A stretch of DNA of 64,000 bases from Shinella sp. XGS7 (GTDB lineage: Bacteria; Pseudomonadota; Gammaproteobacteria; Burkholderiales; Burkholderiaceae_C), in assembly GCF_020535565.1 (NCBI RefSeq), contig NZ_CP084758.1:3733001-3797000 (forward strand). The letters are read 5' to 3'. Numbering within the stretch: the stretch's first letter is position 1; each line of letters starts with the position of its first letter. The notes below the pieces were generated by a model that saw only the letters and a list, made by a program, of their open reading frames with translations, searched no databases and was not told the origin of the DNA. Of the stretch, positions 59,960 through 64,000 are shown piece after piece. Made by a program: the position numbers and the translations under genes.

Positions 59960-60985
59960 TCAGAGCATGCCAAAGGGAATGGGCGCCAGCACCACCTGAT
60001 TGCCGCCGCGGCGCTGGGCTTCCTGCACCGCGGTCTCGCTGGCCTTGAGCAGCTCGTCCTGCTTGGAGGCGGTGTGCGGGAAGCTGGCCACGCCCATGGA
60101 CAGCGACAGCCCAAGATCCTGGCCGTTCAGCACCACGATCTGCGCGGTGCACTGGCGGCGCAGCTGCTCCATGCGCGCGTGGGCGGTGGCCAGGCCCACG
60201 CCCGAGAGCAGCACGGCGAACAGGTGATCGCCAATGCGGCAGGCTGCGTCCATGGCCCGGGTGTTGGCGCGCAGCATGCGACCCAGGCCCTCGAGCATGC
60301 GCTGGTGCGCCTCCTCGCCCAGGGACTGGATGGCGGCGGGCGCCGGATCCAGTGCAATCAGCACCAGGGCGAATTCGCGGTGCTCGCGGGTGGAGAGATC
60401 GATCTCGCGCAGCAGCTGGTCGTCGAACTGGGCCCGCAGATACAGGCCCGAGGTCTCGTCGCGGCCGCTGCCCTGCTGCATCTCGCGCCGGATCTGTTCC
60501 AGCGCCTTCTGCTGCTGCTCGATCTGGTTGAGCGCGCGCTGCAGATGGGTCTCGCGGTGGCGCTCCTCGGTGCGCTCCACCCACATGGCCATCACATGCT
60601 CCGTGCCCAGCGGAATGCGGGTGACCGAGAACTCGCGGCGGCGCCCGCCCAGCTCCACCCGGTGCTCGCTCAGCACCACCGAGCGCTGGGCCATCACCGC
60701 CTGTTCGGCGCGCCGCATGGCCTGCACCTCCTCGCCCCGCATCAGTTCGGCATCAGATAGACCCACGATGCCCGTCTCGGTCTGCGAGAACATCAGGCCC
60801 AGGCCCGCACTGGCATAGATATAGCGGCCGGTGGCCAGGGACTTGACCGTGACCAGGGTCCCCAGTGGCTCGACCAGGCTCAGCACGGCGCCGGCCAGCT
60901 CATGCTCCTGCAGCTTCAGGCTGGCATACCAGGCATCGCTGGTCTGAGGCGATGCACCGGCGTGCGGGGCGGCAGAGTTTTCCAT
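59960..60985 (-). CDS. PAS-like and degenerate GGDEF domain protein with conserved I-site
   Basis: A 341-residue cytoplasmic signalling protein. A PAS-like sensor occupies about residues 25-140 (SLATGRYIYASAGLGLMFSQ), a coiled coil about 140-170 (LNQIEQQQKALEQIRREMQQ), and a GGDEF-fold domain about 175-335. The active-site signature is GDHLF instead of GGDEF, so cyclase activity is unlikely. The inhibitory c-di-GMP site RxxD is intact as RAMD exactly five residues upstream. It may be a c-di-GMP receptor rather than a synthase. It stands alone, convergent with the exporter gene. Confidence 0.85.
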   Translation of the reverse strand: MENSAAPHAGASPQTSDAWYASLKLQEHELAGAVLSLVEPLGTLVTVKSLATGRYIYASAGLGLMFSQTETGIVGLSDAELMRGEEVQAMRRAEQAVMAQRSVVLSEHRVELGGRRREFSVTRIPLGTEHVMAMWVERTEERHRETHLQRALNQIEQQQKALEQIRREMQQGSGRDETSGLYLRAQFDDQLLREIDLSTREHREFALVLIALDPAPAAIQSLGEEAHQRMLEGLGRMLRANTRAMDAACRIGDHLFAVLLSGVGLATAHARMEQLRRQCTAQIVVLNGQDLGLSLSMGVASFPHTASKQDELLKASETAVQEAQRRGGNQVVLAPIPFGML

Positions 60986-61275
60986 GAATTTGAGGCTGGG
61001 CGTGGCGGGCTGCGTTCGCCCGGGGCGGCAAGGCCTGGCCCCGGCGGCTGCAAGCAATGTAGAGGGCTTGCGCAGAGGGCGGCAAGTGCAGGGCATCCCC
61101 TGTTCATACGCGCCCCCCTAGCTTGAAGCGAATGGTAGCGAAGAACTTTTGCGCACAGGGCGGGGCTCACCCTATCCGCGGGGTCGCACAGGGACTTATG
61201 CCACGCCACCAGGGGGACAGCAGGCACTGGAAAACCCGGCACCTACAATCTGAGCGCCCCGACGATGAAGGACCG

Positions 61276-61725
61276 ATGATGGCCGAGACCCTCTACCGCA
61301 CCCGCCTGCAGCAAGGCCGCGACTACCAGTTCGAAGCCCATTTCGAGGGCCTCGCGGCCACGGTGCTCAGTGATGAACCTCCACCGCTGGGGAGCTCGGC
61401 CGGCCCCTCGCCGGTCCAGCTGCTGAGCTCGGCGGTGGGCACCTGCCTCAGCGACTCTCTGCTGTTCGCTCTGCGCAAATTCAGGCAAGCCCCCGAGCCC
61501 CTGAGTTGCGAGCTGGAGACAAGCGTGGGCCGCAATGCCGAGGGCCGCATGCGGGTGCTGGGCATCACGGCCCGCCTGCACCTGGGCGTGGCCGCGGCCC
61601 AGTTGGAGCATCTGGACCGGGTGCTGAGCCAGTTCGAGGACTTCTGCACCGTGACCCAGAGCGTGCGCGCCGCCATTCCCGTGACGGTCCAGGTCTTCGA
61701 CGCCCAGGGCGTGCAACTCAAGTAA
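61276..61725 (+). CDS. OsmC/Ohr family protein
   Basis: A 149-residue OsmC-like protein, usually a thiol-dependent peroxidase or of unknown substrate. The two conserved cysteines lie in SAVGTCLSDSLLFAL (about residue 65) and EDFCTVTQSVR (about residue 128). PLGSSAGPSPVQLL precedes the first. The double ATG at 61276/61279 makes the exact start uncertain. It belongs to the general OsmC branch rather than clear Ohr. Confidence 0.88.
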   Translation: MMAETLYRTRLQQGRDYQFEAHFEGLAATVLSDEPPPLGSSAGPSPVQLLSSAVGTCLSDSLLFALRKFRQAPEPLSCELETSVGRNAEGRMRVLGITARLHLGVAAAQLEHLDRVLSQFEDFCTVTQSVRAAIPVTVQVFDAQGVQLK

Positions 61726-61754
61726 GCCCATCCCTCCCCTGCGAACCCATCTGC

Positions 61755-62984
61755 ATGCAGAGTTTTGACCTGATCGCGGTCGGCGCCGGTGCGGCCGGCC
61801 TGTTCTGCGCCGGCATGGCCGGCCAGCGCGGCCTGCGCGTGGCCCTGCTGGACCATGCACCGCGCGTGGCCGAGAAGATCCGCATCTCCGGCGGCGGCCG
61901 CTGCAACTTCACCAACCGCGAGGCGGCGCCGGCCAACTTCCTCTCCGAGAACCCCAACTTCTGCCGCTCGGCCCTGGCACGCTACAGCGCCCAGGACTTC
62001 ATCGCCCTGGTGAAGCAGCACGGCATCGCCTTCCACGAGAAGCACAAGGGCCAGCTCTTCTGCGACGAGTCCAGCGAGCAGATCATCCAGATGCTGCTCA
62101 AGGAATGCGAGGCCGGCGGCGTGCAGCGCTGGCAGCCCTGCACCGTGGCAGCCGTGCGCCCCCTGCCCGAGGGCGGCTTCGAGCTGGACACGGGCGCCGG
62201 CCCGCTGCGCTGCACCCGCCTGGTGATCGCCACCGGCGGCCTGTCCATTCCCAAGATCGGCGCCAGCGACTGGGGCCTGCGCCTGGCCGAGCGACTGGGC
62301 CACCGCATCGTCACGCCGCGCCCGGCCCTGGTGCCGCTGACCTTCGCGCCGGCCGACTGGGCGCCCTTTGCCGAGCTGGCCGGCCTGTCCCTGCCCGTCT
62401 ATGTGAGCACCGGCAGCGGCAAGCAGCGCGGCCGCTTCCACGAAGACCTGCTCTTCACCCACCGCGGCCTCAGCGGCCCGGCCATTCTGCAGATCTCCAG
62501 CTACTGGCAGGAGGGCCAGGCCCTGAGCCTGGACCTGGCGCCCGAACAGGCCCTGGCCGAGGCCCTGCTCGCCGCCAAGAACGGCTCGCGCAAGCAGCTG
62601 GGCAATGAGCTGACCGAGCTGCTGCCCAGCCGCCTGGCCCAGGCCTGGCTGTCTCGTCTGGCCCTGCCCGGCAACCGCCCCATGGCCGACTGCAAGGACA
62701 AGGACCTGCAGCGCCTGGCCGAACAGCTGCAGGCCTGGCAGCTCACACCCGACGGCAGCGAGGGCTGGCGCAAGGCCGAGGTCATGCGCGGCGGGGTGGA
62801 CACGCGCGAGCTCAGCTCCCAAACCCTGGAAAGCAAGAAGGTGCCGGGCCTGCATTTCATTGGCGAGGTGGTGGACGTGACCGGCTGGCTGGGCGGCTAC
62901 AACTTCCAGTGGGCCTGGTCCAGCGCCGCCGCCTGCGCGCGCGCTTTGGAGCCGTCCGGGGCGCAAGATCTCGCTTGTTCTTAA
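61755..62984 (+). CDS. YhiN/HI0933-family flavoprotein (NAD(P)/FAD-dependent oxidoreductase)
   Basis: A 409-residue flavoprotein of the HI0933/BaiN-like family. The dinucleotide motif is VGAGAAGLFCAGMA at the N-terminus; KIRISGGGRCNFTNRE and VIATGGLSIPKIGASDWG are family motifs, and GLHFIGEVVDVTGWLGGYN closes the FAD site. Substrate is unknown in most bacteria. It starts 29 bp after the OsmC gene. Its 3' end abuts the rpsU promoter. Confidence 0.94.
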   Translation: MQSFDLIAVGAGAAGLFCAGMAGQRGLRVALLDHAPRVAEKIRISGGGRCNFTNREAAPANFLSENPNFCRSALARYSAQDFIALVKQHGIAFHEKHKGQLFCDESSEQIIQMLLKECEAGGVQRWQPCTVAAVRPLPEGGFELDTGAGPLRCTRLVIATGGLSIPKIGASDWGLRLAERLGHRIVTPRPALVPLTFAPADWAPFAELAGLSLPVYVSTGSGKQRGRFHEDLLFTHRGLSGPAILQISSYWQEGQALSLDLAPEQALAEALLAAKNGSRKQLGNELTELLPSRLAQAWLSRLALPGNRPMADCKDKDLQRLAEQLQAWQLTPDGSEGWRKAEVMRGGVDTRELSSQTLESKKVPGLHFIGEVVDVTGWLGGYNFQWAWSSAAACARALEPSGAQDLACS

Positions 62985-62990
62985 AATTAT

Positions 62991-62999
62991 TGTTATACT
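62991..62999 (+). promoter_or_regulatory. Extended -10 promoter of rpsU
   Basis: TGTTATACT contains TATACT (62994-62999) with an upstream TG, preceded by an AT-rich stretch (TTCTTAAAATTATTG) that stands out in this GC-rich DNA. It lies about 130 bp ahead of rpsU. Confidence 0.65.
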
Positions 63000-63129
63000 C
63001 TTCGTCTTTGCTAGCAAACCCTGCGCGTCGATTCGGAAGCAGAATCCGGATACTTCTGCTTCGGGACTCCAGATTTTGGTTCTGGGCCCCTTGCGAACAC
63101 CGAGCGCCTAAAGAAGGAAACAGAGTTTC

Positions 63130-63342
63130 ATGACCACCATTCGCGTCAAAGAGAACGAGCCGTTTGATGTTGCCCTGCGCCGCTTCAAGCGCACCATCGA
63201 AAAGCTGGGCCTGCTGACCGACCTGCGCGCCCGCGAGTTCTACGAGAAGCCGACTGCCGAGCGCAAGCGCAAGAAGGCCGCCGCCGTCAAGCGCCACTAC
63301 AAGCGCGTGCGCAGCATGCAGCTGCCCAAGAAGCTGTACTGA
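63130..63342 (+). CDS. rpsU: 30S ribosomal protein S21
   Basis: A 70-residue basic protein needed for translation initiation. [20 protein letters not shown] and [18 protein letters not shown] are the family pattern. Preceded by AAGAAGGAAAC. It heads a group with yqeY, and dnaG and rpoD are often next, beyond the window. Confidence 0.98.
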
Positions 63343-63410
63343 TCAGCCTCAGGACTTCGCGGACCGCAGCGTTCCAGGAGTCCAGCCAGCCCGCTCCGGC
63401 GGACAGGCCA

Positions 63411-63451
63411 CGAAAAAGCCCGCGCAGGACGCTGCCGCGGGCTTTTTCGTT
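63411..63451 (+). terminator. Terminator after rpsU
   Basis: AAAAAGCCCGCG and CGCGGGCTTTTT pair around a 13-base loop, followed by CGTTT. It would limit readthrough from rpsU into yqeY. Confidence 0.88.
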
Positions 63452-63496
63452 TCTGCGTCCCACACCACCACCCGCAAACACCATCGAGATCTCGTC

Positions 63497-63943
63497 ATGA
63501 GCCTGAAAGAACGCATCACCGAAGACATGAAGACCGCCATGCGCGCCAAGGACGCCGAGCGCCTGGGCACCATCCGCATGCTGCTGGCTGCCGTGAAGCA
63601 GAAGGAAGTGGACGAGCGCGTCGAGGTGGACGATGCGGCCCTGGTGGGTATCGTGGACAAGCTCATCAAGCAGCGCAAGGACGCCATCAGCCAGTTCACC
63701 GCGGCCGGCCGCCAGGACCTGGCTGACAAGGAAAGCGCCGAACTGCTGGTGCTGGAGGCTTATCTGCCGGCCCGCCTCTCGTCGCAGGAAATCGACGCTG
63801 CCGTGGCCGCCATCGTGGCCGAGCTGGGCGCCAAGGGCCCCGGCGACATGGGCAAGGTCATGGGCGCGGTCAAGGCCCAGCTGGCGGGCAAGGCCGATAT
63901 GGGACTGGTTTCGGCCGCCGTCAAGAAGGCGCTGAGCCAGTAA
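63497..63943 (+). CDS. GatB/YqeY domain-containing protein
   Basis: A 148-residue helical protein of the YqeY family, related to the tRNA-binding tail of GatB. MSLKERITEDMKTAMRAKDA and TIRMLLAAVKQKEVDERVEV open it; the conserved end has GPGDMGKVMGAVKAQL. YqeY is often found between rpsU and dnaG. A role in tRNA amidation or binding is proposed from homology only. Confidence 0.93.
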   Translation: MSLKERITEDMKTAMRAKDAERLGTIRMLLAAVKQKEVDERVEVDDAALVGIVDKLIKQRKDAISQFTAAGRQDLADKESAELLVLEAYLPARLSSQEIDAAVAAIVAELGAKGPGDMGKVMGAVKAQLAGKADMGLVSAAVKKALSQ

Positions 63944-64000
63944 GCTCGGCGCACGGGGCGTCGTGACGCCCCACCCTATCCCCCATGGAATTCACGGAGA

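Overview
The window is chromosomal DNA of a high-GC betaproteobacterium of the order Burkholderiales. The best guess is the Roseateles/Pelomonas/Rubrivivax-type (Sphaerotilaceae) group. This rests on the tpiA-secG-tRNA-Leu-nuoABCDEFGHIJKLMN order, an iscRSUA-hscBA-fdx cluster, an intracellular polyhydroxybutyrate depolymerase, DUF2818/DUF1178/DUF2069 proteins, and strong use of CTG, GTG, GCC and AGC codons. The genus is inferred; no rRNA is present. There are no insertion sequences, phage genes or CRISPR arrays. Almost everything is core metabolism.

Layout. 1-4894: an RND efflux pump (truncated at the left edge) with its adaptor, then an MFS transporter. 4894-8780: chorismate synthase and a CBS-domain protein, divergent from a homocysteine-forming sulfhydrylase and an alpha/beta hydrolase. 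8793-13143: a Pro/Ala-rich membrane-anchored unknown, then kbl and an SDR-type threonine dehydrogenase (threonine to glycine plus acetyl-CoA), divergent from an XRE-cupin regulator with a perfect 16-bp palindrome between them. 13120-16245: a YihY-type membrane protein, a DUF2069 protein and a D-2-hydroxyacid dehydrogenase flavoprotein. 16246-21000: an intergenic cluster of interleaved inverted repeats and a second RND pump with a lipoprotein adaptor. 21167-22571: a frameshifted DUF1178 gene, a Nudix hydrolase and a DUF2818 protein. 22582-37320: the complete 14-gene complex I operon on the minus strand, then tRNA-Leu(GAG), secG, tpiA, a quinone oxidoreductase, pnp and rpsO. 42791-51235: an ABC binding protein, Hsp20, tsaD, and the isc iron-sulfur cluster with an IscR box. 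51347-59878: uvrB, an aromatic/aspartate aminotransferase, phaZ, an orphan rnfB, nth, zapB-like, zapA, 6S RNA, an EVE protein and a TauE/SafE exporter. 59960-63943: a degenerate GGDEF protein, OsmC, a YhiN-like flavoprotein, rpsU and yqeY.

Functional links. The isc operon supplies Fe-S clusters that complex I (NuoB, E, F, G, I), Nth, the RnfB-like protein and IscR itself would use. The kbl-tdh pair and its neighbouring regulator look like a self-contained threonine catabolism unit.

The most striking signal is not a gene. About ten patches of roughly 150-660 bp, inside the most conserved parts of pnp, uvrB, nuoB, nuoD, nuoL, nuoM, kbl and probably the first RND gene, read as alphaproteobacterial (Rhizobiales-like) in both protein sequence and codon choice. 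They are joined seamlessly in frame to betaproteobacterial flanks. This is either a chimeric assembly from a mixed sample (which I favour) or unusually widespread gene conversion in essential genes. I found no convincing new multi-gene system.
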